Source: Nitrospirota bacterium (GTDB taxonomy: Bacteria > Nitrospirota > Thermodesulfovibrionia > Thermodesulfovibrionales > UBA1546). Taken from it: DNA of 64,000 bases. The notes under the pieces are model-generated. The model made no database searches and was not told where the DNA came from. It worked only from the letters and a program-made list of their open reading frames with translations. The stretch covers positions 23,268 to 87,267 of the forward strand of contig JACQXE010000052.1 in the NCBI GenBank assembly GCA_016208915.1. Direction: 5' to 3'. The position numbers were made by a program, and so were the translations under genes. Position 1 is the first letter of the stretch. Each line of letters starts with the position of its first letter. Below are positions 1-6,635 of the stretch, piece by piece.

Positions 1-2
1 CT

Positions 3-137
3 CCATTTGTAATACAGGAGGCGCTAAAAGGCATCCCCTTAATAGACCCTGATCTTGAGATGCTTTATAGCGTTGCTCACAATGCGCTGCATGAGGCAGA
101 AAACATAAGATATAAAAGAGCTATCGCTTCTGTATAG
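3..137 (+). CDS. C-terminal end of a MntA-like nucleotidyltransferase antitoxin (partial)
   Basis: An open frame enters from the left edge and stops at TAG one base before the next start codon. The 44 visible residues (ending RYKRAIASV) resemble the helical tail of minimal nucleotidyltransferases that pair with HEPN toxins. The catalytic GSF...DxD region lies outside the window, so the assignment rests mainly on the tight coupling to the HEPN gene that follows. In such pairs the nucleotidyltransferase neutralises the HEPN RNase by AMPylating it. Too short for the ORF track. Confidence 0.5.
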   Translation, partial: PFVIQEALKGIPLIDPDLEMLYSVAHNALHEAENIRYKRAIASV

Positions 138-138
138 C

Positions 139-546
139 ATGGACAGCAGAACTACCCAAATTTTTTCTTTTCTTGACGAAACCATAAACTATTTTCTACT
201 TAAGATTAAAGATATTGACAGGGATAAGTATTTTGCAGACAGGGATATAAGAAACATTCTTGATAAGACTGTAAACGATATAATCCTATGTCTTGTTGAT
301 ATCTCTGAGGAGGTATTGAAGGGGCATAAGAGAAACATTCCTGAGACATACAAGGACACAATACTGGCGTGTCACGAGTTTCTTGGAGGTATAGCATTGA
401 AAATTGCACCCCTTACAAAACACAGAAATGAGACTATACACCAATATCTGAAGATAAACTGGCATAACATCTTAACTGTAAGAGAGAGGCTTACAGCTAT
501 TGGGGAGTTTGCAGAGAAGGCACGAAATTGTCTCAGCAGCAAGTAA
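139..546 (+). CDS. HEPN-domain toxin, HepT-like
   Basis: A 135-residue all-helical protein of the HepT/DUF86 type. The RNase signature R-x4-H-x-Y is visible as RNETIHQY near residue 98, and length fits the family. HepT proteins are RNA-cleaving toxins held inactive by a MntA-type nucleotidyltransferase. The gene begins 1 bp after the stop of the partial upstream frame, the usual antitoxin-toxin operon order. It converges on the rRNA methyltransferase gene at 579. Function is inferred from the motif and gene order. Confidence 0.72.
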   Translation: MDSRTTQIFSFLDETINYFLLKIKDIDRDKYFADRDIRNILDKTVNDIILCLVDISEEVLKGHKRNIPETYKDTILACHEFLGGIALKIAPLTKHRNETIHQYLKINWHNILTVRERLTAIGEFAEKARNCLSSK

Positions 547-578
547 AAAAAGAGCGATTATGATTTTTACGTTATTCT

Positions 579-1487
579 TTATGCAAAATAAAATCTCTGC
601 CTTACAGCCTCATAAAGGCACACAGCGGCGGAGGCAGAGACATTTAGGCTTTCAGCCTTACCCAGAATTGGAATCTTTAAGACAATTTCTGCATTTTCTG
701 TCATAAGACTGCTTACACCCTGAGACTCATTTCCAAATACGAATGCAAGGGAATTTTTAAGATCTGCATCAAACAGATTGTTTCCTCCATAAACAGAGGT
801 AATAGCTATTTTTATCCTTTTTCCTTTCAGCCATCTGAGCAATAAATCTGTCTCTGCCTGTAGGACTGGAATGTTAAATATGCTTCCGGCAGTTGCCCTC
901 AGCGCCTTAGGCATGAACGGGTCACATGTGTCTTTAAGGATTATGACTGCATCGGCCCCGGCAGCGTCAGACGTTCTGATTATTGTTCCGAGATTTCCAG
1001 GCTCCTGAATACCATCGATTATCGCTATGAGTGGTACGGATTTGAATTTTATATCTTCAAGATTTTTTTGTGAATATGACGCTACTGCAATAATTCCCTG
1101 AGGGGTTTCAGTATCAGCAAATTTACTGAGTATATGCTCTGAAACTTCAAATAACTCCAATCCGTCATTCCCACGCAGGTGGGAATCCAGTTCAGAAGTA
1201 GTTTTCAGTTCCTGAAAGGACGGCTTCTGGATTCCTGCTTTCGCAGGAATGACATCAGCCCTCTTTGAAATTTGCCGTAATAGTTTTTGCCCTTCTTTTT
1301 TTGATGAGAATGCGCTTGTAAAGAAAACTTGTTTTATCTGGTGGCCTGACGCCAGTGCTATCTCAATTAAATGCGGTCCTTCGATGATAAAGGCAGCATG
1401 TCTGTGTTTGCTGCTCCTCTTGTTTTTTATCTCGATGGCTTCTTTGATATGAGGGTTTGAGGGGCTTGTGATGGCGGTATATTGCAT
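579..1487 (-). CDS. SpoU/TrmH-family rRNA 2'-O-methyltransferase with in-frame repeat insertion
   Basis: A 302-residue SPOUT methyltransferase that would methylate ribose on rRNA or tRNA. The N-terminal part is a substrate-binding domain. The C-terminal half carries the three SpoU motifs: GNLGTIIRTSDAAG, FGNESQG and ESLNVSAS. The exact target cannot be read from sequence (RlmB- or TsnR-like). Residues about 79-109 (VIPAKAGIQ...SHLRGNDG) are not family sequence; they are the translation of a palindromic repeat inserted in frame in the linker between the two domains (separate entry). Both domains remain complete, so the enzyme may still work. It converges with the HepT gene. Confidence 0.88.
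   Translation of the reverse strand: MQYTAITSPSNPHIKEAIEIKNKRSSKHRHAAFIIEGPHLIEIALASGHQIKQVFFTSAFSSKKEGQKLLRQISKRADVIPAKAGIQKPSFQELKTTSELDSHLRGNDGLELFEVSEHILSKFADTETPQGIIAVASYSQKNLEDIKFKSVPLIAIIDGIQEPGNLGTIIRTSDAAGADAVIILKDTCDPFMPKALRATAGSIFNIPVLQAETDLLLRWLKGKRIKIAITSVYGGNNLFDADLKNSLAFVFGNESQGVSSLMTENAEIVLKIPILGKAESLNVSASAAVCLYEAVRQRFYFA
1162..1255. repeat. Palindromic repeat (GTCATTCC...GGAATGAC) inside the SpoU gene
   Basis: Two imperfect hairpin-forming halves, GTCATTCCCACGCAGGTGGG and its partner ending CGCAGGAATGAC, face each other over about 92 bp. The element lies wholly inside the methyltransferase gene and keeps the frame open, giving VIPAKAGIQ at one end and SHLRGNDG at the other. 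A related, more degenerate copy sits between genes at 1633-1710. Confidence 0.8.
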
Positions 1488-1632
1488 GATGCCAAATACT
1501 ATCAGACAGTTTTTCTCGTGTCAACGCCAAAAAATATACGGATGTGGTATTTTAAATTTAGCTATGAGCTAACAGCTGTCAGCTTTCAGCTTTTCAGAGG
1601 TAGCATTTAACTGTCAACCGATGGCTTTTAAG

Positions 1633-1710
1633 TGTCATTCCCGCTTGTCGGGAATCCTTCCTGCTCGTCAGGGAACGTAAGAAAGATTCTGGACAAGCCA
1701 GAATGACAGA
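1633..1710. repeat. Second copy of the GTCATTCC palindromic repeat (intergenic)
   Basis: GTCATTCCCGCTTGTCGGGAATCC at the left and GACAAGCCAGAATGAC at the right form the same inverted arrangement as the copy inside the SpoU gene. It lies just upstream of the small gene at 1722. The preceding 1550-1600 stretch also carries AGCTATGAGCTAACAGCTGTCAGC, a short self-complementary filler repeat with a relative near 23297. Confidence 0.7.
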
Positions 1711-1721
1711 GAGATGAATTT

Positions 1722-1901
1722 ATGCAAGAAGAACACGAAAAACTCATAAAGACATCCATCTGTCTCGAAGAAGAAGTTCTTGAGGCGCTCGAAGAGACTG
1801 TCAGAGAATTTAAAAAAAAGACTGGCAGGAAATGGTCCAAGGGCGCTGTGATTAGAGTGGCATTAAGCGATTCTTTCACAAGAAGGGGAAAGATACTTTG
1901 A
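1722..1901 (+). CDS. Small ribbon-helix-helix-like protein (59 aa)
   Basis: Absent from the ORF track because it is one residue too short. ATG at 1722 opens a 59-codon frame ending TGA, which overlaps the TTG start of nagA by 4 bp (TTGA). The protein is highly charged, with CLEEEVLEALEETVREFKKK followed by GRKWSKGAVIRVAL, reminiscent of CopG/Arc ribbon-helix-helix proteins. Translational coupling to nagA suggests a shared transcript. Whether it binds DNA or controls the operon is inference. Confidence 0.6.
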   Translation: MQEEHEKLIKTSICLEEEVLEALEETVREFKKKTGRKWSKGAVIRVALSDSFTRRGKIL

Positions 1902-2878
1902 AAACTAAAGGTTTCATTGACCTCCATACTCATGGAATTGGAAGGTGTGATACAAGGACAGGAGATCATGAAGACATTTTAAAGATGGCTGAACTTTATG
2001 GAAGAAAGGGAACATCAGCAATCCTTCCGACGATATATCCTGCCTCAATAAATGTAATGCGCAAAAATATGGAAGCGGTTAGAAGAGCAAGAGAGATGCA
2101 AGATTCAGAATACAGGATGCACCCCCCTCAGTCCCCCCTTAATAAAGGGGGAATTAAAGGGGGGTATTGCGCATCATGCATCATGCGTCATGCATCTTGT
2201 ATCTTGGGCGTTCATCTTGAAGGTCCATTTCTGAATCCTCTGAGATGCGGAGCGCTGAACAAGAATTCGTTTATAATGCCATCTGTATCTTCTTTAAGGA
2301 GATTAGTTGACGGATATGAAGACTTCGTAAAGATAATAACTATTGCACCTGAGATGAAAGGAGCGTTAAAGGTTATCGAAAGGTGCGCAGCGATTGGCAT
2401 TAAGGTGAATATGGGACATTCTGACGCCACCTGCAATGAGGCAATAGATGGCAAAAAAGCAGGCGCAACAGGAATCACCCATATATTCAATGCCATGAGG
2501 CCTTTTCATCACAGAGAACCGGGGCTTGCAGGTTTTGGGCTGATAGATGAGAATTTGTATGTGGAGGTGATTGCAGATGGCATTCATCTCCATCCAAAGA
2601 CCATAGAACTCGTCTTTGCTACAAAACGTCTTGACAGGATAATTATTGTCTCTGATTCTGTAAAAAGTAATCCCCCCATCCCCCCTTTAGCAAAGGGGGG
2701 CAAGGGGGGGTTTTCAGGCAAAAAGGGAATGCCAATCTATAATGAAAAAGGCATTCTAGCAGGAAACGGTATGACGATTTCTGATACTGTTAAGGCGCTT
2801 AAAGGCATAGGGATACCTGAGGCAGAGATAATTGAGGCAGCGGTTGATAATCCGAGAAGATATATAGGAATAGTCTAA
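1898..2878 (+). CDS. nagA: N-acetylglucosamine-6-phosphate deacetylase
   Basis: Amidohydrolase that removes acetate from GlcNAc-6-phosphate in amino-sugar or cell-wall recycling, in the cytoplasm. Visible metal and substrate residues: DLHTHG (8-13), HLEGPF (E108), GHSDAT (H174), THIFNAM (H195), VSDS (D253). The start is TTG, coupled to the 59-aa gene. It begins almost directly at the DLHTHG strand, so the N-terminal beta-sandwich half of most NagA proteins is absent. Two stretches, residues about 68-103 and 257-273, are translations of C/G-rich palindromic repeats (HPPQSPLNKGG..., NPPIPPLAKGG...) and are foreign to the family. Catalytic residues are intact; activity is plausible but unproven. 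Confidence 0.85.
   Translation: MKTKGFIDLHTHGIGRCDTRTGDHEDILKMAELYGRKGTSAILPTIYPASINVMRKNMEAVRRAREMQDSEYRMHPPQSPLNKGGIKGGYCASCIMRHASCILGVHLEGPFLNPLRCGALNKNSFIMPSVSSLRRLVDGYEDFVKIITIAPEMKGALKVIERCAAIGIKVNMGHSDATCNEAIDGKKAGATGITHIFNAMRPFHHREPGLAGFGLIDENLYVEVIADGIHLHPKTIELVFATKRLDRIIIVSDSVKSNPPIPPLAKGGKGGFSGKKGMPIYNEKGILAGNGMTISDTVKALKGIGIPEAEIIEAAVDNPRRYIGIV
2095..2211. repeat. In-frame composite repeat 1 in nagA
   Basis: A C6...G6 palindrome (CCCCCCTCAGTCCCCCCTT / AAGGGGG...AAAGGGGGG) at about 2121-2166 is embedded in a second, ATGC-rich inverted repeat (GATGCAAGATTCAG... left, CATGCATCTTGTATCTTG right). Together they add about 36 codons with no stop, placed between the N-terminal TIM-barrel strands and the HLEGPF motif. 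Confidence 0.8.
2668..2715. repeat. In-frame C/G palindromic repeat 2 in nagA
   Basis: AATCCCCCCATCCCCCC followed by TTTAGCAAA and GGGGGGCAAGGGGGGGTTTT. Read in the sense frame it gives NPPIPPLAKGGKGGF, placed after the VSDS metal motif. Same family and same reading frame as the two copies in birA. Confidence 0.85.
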
Positions 2879-3032
2879 AGCTAAGCAGATATATCGAGAC
2901 AAACAGGCAGATACCATATCCTGCTTGTTTATAGTTTTAATTCGAGGCAGAAAGAATGAAAAAGGAAAGGGATGTGATATAATTTTTAAAAATGGGTTTA
3001 GTGTTATTTTGTACACAAAAGGAGGAATCACG

Positions 3033-3728
3033 ATGCAGAGAATTGCTTTATTTGTCTTTGTGCTGGCATTAATTCCTTTCACTATGAATCTATATGCGAA
3101 GGAGGTGAATGATATGGTAAAAGATATACACTGGCTTGGACATGACACATTCAAGATAGCAGGCGAAAAGGTTATCTATACAGATCCCTTCAAGATAAAG
3201 AAGAAAGATACAGCAGATATTATATTAATTACACATGAGCATCATGACCATTGCTCGCCTGAGGATGTTAAAAAAGTTCAGGGCGCTGATACAGTAATTG
3301 TTGCAACAGCAGACTGCGCAGGCAAATTATCAGGCAACATAAAGATTGTTAAGCCCGGAGATAAGATTAATGCCGGAGGCATAGAGTTTGAGGCAGTGCC
3401 TTCCTATAACACGAATAAGAAGTTTCATCCAAAGGCAAATGATTGGGTCGGCTATATCTTTACTGTTAAAGGGCAGAGGATTTATCTTGCCGGTGATACT
3501 GATTACATCCCTGAGATGAAAAACTTCAAGTGTGATATTGCGCTTCTGCCTGTCTCAGGTACCTATGTTATGACAGCAGATGAGGCTGTTAAAGCAGCGC
3601 TTGATATCAAGCCGAAGATTGCAATTCCCATGCATTATGGCTCTATTGTTGGCTCAAAGGATGATGCAAAGAAATTTGCAGAAGGGCTGAAGGGGAAGGT
3701 TGAGGTTGTGATTTTAGATGAGGAGTGA
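3033..3728 (+). CDS. Exported or dual-start metal-dependent hydrolase, MBL fold (UlaG-like)
   Basis: A 231-residue metallo-beta-lactamase-fold protein. Metal motif THEHHDHC, a later GDTDY aspartate and the C-terminal PMHYG histidine are visible. The ORF-track start at 2925 has no ribosome site; ATG 3033 follows GGAGGAATCACG and opens a hydrophobic leader (MQRIALFVFVLALIPF) that looks like a signal peptide. A second, even better site (AAGGAGGTGAATGAT) precedes ATG 3114, which would give a 204-residue leaderless protein starting MVKDIHWLGHD, the usual UlaG-family beginning. Periplasmic and cytoplasmic forms are both possible. Substrate unknown. Confidence 0.75.
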   Translation: MQRIALFVFVLALIPFTMNLYAKEVNDMVKDIHWLGHDTFKIAGEKVIYTDPFKIKKKDTADIILITHEHHDHCSPEDVKKVQGADTVIVATADCAGKLSGNIKIVKPGDKINAGGIEFEAVPSYNTNKKFHPKANDWVGYIFTVKGQRIYLAGDTDYIPEMKNFKCDIALLPVSGTYVMTADEAVKAALDIKPKIAIPMHYGSIVGSKDDAKKFAEGLKGKVEVVILDEE

Positions 3729-3772
3729 GAAACTGTTCTCTTAAGTATAAGGAGGCTTTTCGGAAGGTGCTC

Positions 3773-3798
3773 ATGTAGCCACAGGCTTTAGCCTGCGA
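3773..3798 (+). repeat. REP-like palindrome, left flank of RAYT
   Basis: ATGTAGCC-ACAGGCTTTAGCCTGCGA. It matches the reverse complement of the right-flank copy at 4305-4330 with one mismatch, so the transposase gene is bracketed by inverted copies. The end of this copy also supplies the GAGGA that serves as ribosome site for the GTG start at 3806. Confidence 0.85.
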
Positions 3799-3805
3799 GG
3801 ATAAT

Positions 3806-4300
3806 GTGAGGATAAAAGAAAAAAGGCATAGATTATCCAAAGAATTTTATAAAGGAGAAGTATCTGTCGCTTTCACATTATGTGTGAAACGGGATGTAAT
3901 CGCAGGCTTTAGCCTGCGTGAACCTGAAATTGTAAGCACGTTCACTAATATTCTTTCGTCGGTTGTTGTTGAAGCAAAGTGTATTGTTCCAGTTTATTGT
4001 TTCATGTCTGATCATCAACATATAATAATCGCAGGAACATGTAGTGATTCTGACATATGGGAAGCAATAACAAAATACAAACAAAAGACTGGTTTCTGGT
4101 TGTCTTCAAATAAATCTGGTGGTAAGTGGCAGAAGGATTTTTATGATCATGTAATAAGAAAGCATGAAGATATGACAGCCCAGATAATGTACATACTTGA
4201 TAACCCGGTAAGAAAAGGATTGGTGTTATCATGGCAGGAATATCCATACAAAGGTGCTATCGGATGCAAAATAGAAGATGTTTTAAATGGGATCATCTGA
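3806..4300 (+). CDS. REP-associated tyrosine transposase (RAYT, Y1_Tnp/IS200-like)
   Basis: A 164-residue HUH single-strand transposase. The HUH pair is in CFMSDHQHIII and the likely catalytic tyrosine in KDFYDHVIRKHED, followed by the typical ILDNPVRKGLV helix. GTG start chosen for the GAGGA five bases upstream. RAYT proteins nick and move REP palindromes; here REP copies sit on both sides in inverted orientation and a third lies inside the gene (3894-3918). The gene separates the MBL hydrolase and birA and probably arrived as a unit with its palindromes. Confidence 0.85.
   Translation: MRIKEKRHRLSKEFYKGEVSVAFTLCVKRDVIAGFSLREPEIVSTFTNILSSVVVEAKCIVPVYCFMSDHQHIIIAGTCSDSDIWEAITKYKQKTGFWLSSNKSGGKWQKDFYDHVIRKHEDMTAQIMYILDNPVRKGLVLSWQEYPYKGAIGCKIEDVLNGII
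3894..3918 (+). repeat. REP-like palindrome inside the RAYT coding sequence
   Basis: ATGTAATCGCAGGCTTTAGCCTGCG, the same palindrome as the flanking copies, read in frame as DVIAGFSLRE in the region before the HUH motif. It causes at most a few extra residues. Confidence 0.75.
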
Positions 4301-4304
4301 ACAA

Positions 4305-4330
4305 TCGCAGGCTAAAGCCTGCGGCTACAT
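4305..4330 (-). repeat. REP-like palindrome, right flank of RAYT
   Basis: TCGCAGGCTAAAGCCTGCGGCTACAT, inverted relative to the left copy. The ORF track extends birA upstream through it (SQAKACGYIYGD), which is not real BirA sequence. Confidence 0.85.
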
Positions 4331-4346
4331 CTATGGAGATATTGAA

Positions 4347-5393
4347 ATGCTCACAGAAATAATCAGAATGTTCAAAGAGGAAGATGGTTTTGTATCCGGT
4401 GAGGAGATGAGCAGGAGGCTCGGCATCACAAGGGCTGCGATATGGAAAAAGATAGAGGCATTGAGGAATAAAGGATTCAGGATCGAAGGCTCTCCTGCAA
4501 AGGGGTACAGGCTGGTGAGGTCTCCGGAATTTTCAGTTGATGAACTCAGGACATTAATCCCCCCTCGCCCCCCTTTGGGAAAGGGGGGATGGGGGGATTT
4601 CATAGGCAGGGAGATTATCTTTCATGAGAGGACTGATTCTACAAATGTAATGGCTATGAAGCTTGCGGAAAATGGCGCAGGTAACGGAACGGTTGTTATC
4701 GCTGACAGCCAGTCAAAAGGAAAAGGACGGCTCGGCAGAACATGGACCTCGCCTTCAGGCATGAATGTATATATGAGCATTATTCTTAGGCCTGAGATAG
4801 AACCTAAGGATGCAACCCTGCTTACTATCATGTCTGCCGTTGCCTGTGCGAGAGCCATCAGAAATATCTCAGGGCTCCATGTTGGAATAAAATGGCCTAA
4901 TGACCTGATGGCGTCTGACAAAAAGATCGGCGGGATACTGACAGAGATGAAATCAGACCCTGACAGAATAATCTTTGCTGTTATAGGCATAGGCATTAAT
5001 GTGAATATGAACCAGAAGGATTTTCCGTCTGAGATAAAGCCTATCGCTACATCAATCAGAGAAGAACTCAATAATCCCCCCTCACCCCCCTTTGGTAAAG
5101 GGGGGATGGGGGGATTTGGAAAAGGTGAAATCTCACGCACACATATAATTGCCGGGATATTGAATGAGATGGACAGATGGTACGGGATTCTGAGAAAAAA
5201 GGGAAAGACGCCTCTGCTTGATGAATGGAGAGAATTCTCGTCAACTCTCGGAAGGAAGGTAAGGGTTTCAGCAGGCAGCCAGACATTCACAGGCATTGCA
5301 GAGGACATAGATGATGAGGGTATGCTTTTAGTGAGGCTTTCTTCAGGAGGATTAAAAAAAATCAGTGCAGGAGATGTGATGTTATTAAGGTGA
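4347..5393 (+). CDS. birA: Biotin operon repressor / biotin-[acetyl-CoA-carboxylase] ligase
   Basis: Attaches biotin to biotin-dependent carboxylases and, through its N-terminal winged helix (about residues 1-60, with LGITRAAIWKKIEAL), can repress biotin genes. The ligase core shows the biotinyl-AMP loop GKGRLGRTW and KWPNDL; a C-terminal SH3-like domain follows. Start moved from 4287 to ATG 4347, which has GGAG eight bases upstream and gives the normal N-terminus. Residues 71-85 (IPPRPPLGKGGWGDF) and about 242-260 (LNNPPSPPFGKGGMGGF) are in-frame C/G palindromic repeats, one in the domain linker and one in the catalytic domain after the central sheet. 348 residues, longer than the usual 320 or so because of them. 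Confidence 0.9.
   Translation: MLTEIIRMFKEEDGFVSGEEMSRRLGITRAAIWKKIEALRNKGFRIEGSPAKGYRLVRSPEFSVDELRTLIPPRPPLGKGGWGDFIGREIIFHERTDSTNVMAMKLAENGAGNGTVVIADSQSKGKGRLGRTWTSPSGMNVYMSIILRPEIEPKDATLLTIMSAVACARAIRNISGLHVGIKWPNDLMASDKKIGGILTEMKSDPDRIIFAVIGIGINVNMNQKDFPSEIKPIATSIREELNNPPSPPFGKGGMGGFGKGEISRTHIIAGILNEMDRWYGILRKKGKTPLLDEWREFSSTLGRKVRVSAGSQTFTGIAEDIDDEGMLLVRLSSGGLKKISAGDVMLLR
4556..4601. repeat. In-frame C/G palindromic repeat 1 in birA
   Basis: AATCCCCCCTCGCCCCCCTTTGGGAAAGGGGGGATGGGGGGATTT, near-perfect palindrome, translated IPPRPPLGKGGWGDF. Because it is palindromic, the antisense frame gives almost the same peptide (KSPHPPFPKGGRGG). Confidence 0.88.
5070..5117. repeat. In-frame C/G palindromic repeat 2 in birA
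   Basis: AATCCCCCCTCACCCCCCTTTGGTAAAGGGGGGATGGGGGGATTT, translated NPPSPPFGKGGMGGF. Same phase and orientation as the other three copies in this window. Confidence 0.88.
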
Positions 5394-5419
5394 ATGAGTG
5401 CGATGATAATAAGGGCGAT

Positions 5420-5555
5420 AATAAGAACAGGGTATTGTACTCTCGCTCATTCTCGGCCTTACGGCCTCCGAGGTTTTTGCCTCTTGATTATTTATATTCC
5501 TACTGTCGGAATATCAGCAAAAAAAGCCGCTCAAATACAATACCCTGTTCTTATT
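5420..5555 (+). repeat. Structured element, copy 1: conserved core between 20-bp inverted arms
   Basis: Arms AATAAGAACAGGGTATTGTA (5420-5439) and its exact reverse complement (5536-5555) enclose a 96-bp core. The core contains a CTCGGCC...GGCCTCCGAG hairpin and an ATATTCC...GGAATAT hairpin. The same core occurs on the minus strand at 28501-28634 with different arms. It fills the gap between the convergent genes birA and the HD-GYP regulator. It may act as a bidirectional terminator or other structured RNA, or be a mobile palindromic element. Confidence 0.8.
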
Positions 5556-5564
5556 TACAGATAT

Positions 5565-6635
5565 TTATCCTTCGTGGGTTTTGAAAATATCTTCAAATGC
5601 AGAAGCAAGCTCGGTAAATGCCCTGAGCACATTCGGGTCGAAATGCTCAGGCATTGTCCTTCCGTCTCCCACTGTGATTATCTTTACGACTTCATGATGC
5701 GAAAGCGCCGGCTTGTAAGGCCTCTTGCTCATCAGAGCGTCATACTGGTCAACGAGCATGACTATCCTTCCTTCCATTGGAATTTCATCACCCCTAAGCC
5801 CTTTTGGATATCCTGTGCCGTCCCATCTTTCATGATGATTCAGGGCTATTGATGCTGCCATCTGTATGCTCGGGAATATCGATCTCCCGAGGATCTTTTC
5901 ACCTATAGTGGTATGCTTTTTCATAATATCAAATTCCTCGCGTGTCAAAGGCCCGGGCTTAAGAAGTATGCTGTCAGGTATCCCTATTTTCCCTATGTCG
6001 TGCATTGAGCTTGAAAACATTACTGTTTCGATAAAATCTGGCGGCATTTTAAGACCTTCGGCGAGCTTGCTCGAATAAAGACCTATCCTTGATATATGAG
6101 CGCCTGTGTCTGTATCCCTGAATTCCGCAGCTGCTGTAAGCCTCAGTATTATTTCCTTATTCACATTCTTGATAGTTACGAGGGCGTCTGCAAGTTCCTG
6201 AGTCTTTTTTCTCACAGTCTCTTCAAGGTCCACTTTATACTGCTTTTCCATATTAAGAAGCCTGTTGTATTTCAGCGCCTTGTCTACTGTAAAAATTAAA
6301 TGCTGGGGATTATACGGCTTGCTTATAAAGTCAAATGCATTCCTTTTTATCGCGTCAATTGCTATGTCCAACTCTGCAAATGCTGTCATAAGTATTACAG
6401 GCATATCAGGATAGATATCGTGGATTTTTTCGAGAAGCTCTGTGCCTGTGACTTTTGGCATCTTTACGTCTGAAAGGACAATGTTTATATTGTCCTTCTC
6501 CAATTTATTAAGGGCATTCTCAGAATCATTGCAGGTAACAACAGTGTATCCCTCGCTCCCGAGCAGCATGGAGACTGCATCAAGCACAAATGGGTCATCA
6601 TCAACAACAAGAATAGTTTTTTCGTCGAGCGTCAA
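5565..6635 (-). CDS. Response regulator with HD-GYP c-di-GMP phosphodiesterase output
   Basis: 356 residues: receiver domain (1-120) with VVDDDP, phospho-acceptor in IVLSDVKMP and SKPY; a short coiled coil; then an HD-GYP domain with [10 protein letters not shown] and [16 protein letters not shown] proteins linearise cyclic di-GMP. It is the last gene of the long minus-strand sensory operon and overlaps the upstream hybrid kinase by 4 bp, so it is a likely phosphorylation target of that kinase (inference). Confidence 0.9.
   Translation of the reverse strand: MTLDEKTILVVDDDPFVLDAVSMLLGSEGYTVVTCNDSENALNKLEKDNINIVLSDVKMPKVTGTELLEKIHDIYPDMPVILMTAFAELDIAIDAIKRNAFDFISKPYNPQHLIFTVDKALKYNRLLNMEKQYKVDLEETVRKKTQELADALVTIKNVNKEIILRLTAAAEFRDTDTGAHISRIGLYSSKLAEGLKMPPDFIETVMFSSSMHDIGKIGIPDSILLKPGPLTREEFDIMKKHTTIGEKILGRSIFPSIQMAASIALNHHERWDGTGYPKGLRGDEIPMEGRIVMLVDQYDALMSKRPYKPALSHHEVVKIITVGDGRTMPEHFDPNVLRAFTELASAFEDIFKTHEG

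Noticed and set aside
1628-1969. ORF 1628-1969 on the minus strand
   Set aside because: Antisense to the 59-aa gene and the nagA start, and includes the palindromic repeat.
2668-2715. C/G palindromes as G-quadruplex regulators
   Set aside because: G-runs could form quadruplexes, but conserved phase, palindromy and in-frame placement are better explained as inserted repeats.
4287-4346. Upstream extension of birA in the ORF track
   Set aside because: It translates a REP palindrome and lacks a ribosome site; ATG 4347 gives the family N-terminus.
5390-5852. ORFs 5390-5584 and 5394-5852
   Set aside because: They read through the structured repeat and antisense to the HD-GYP gene.
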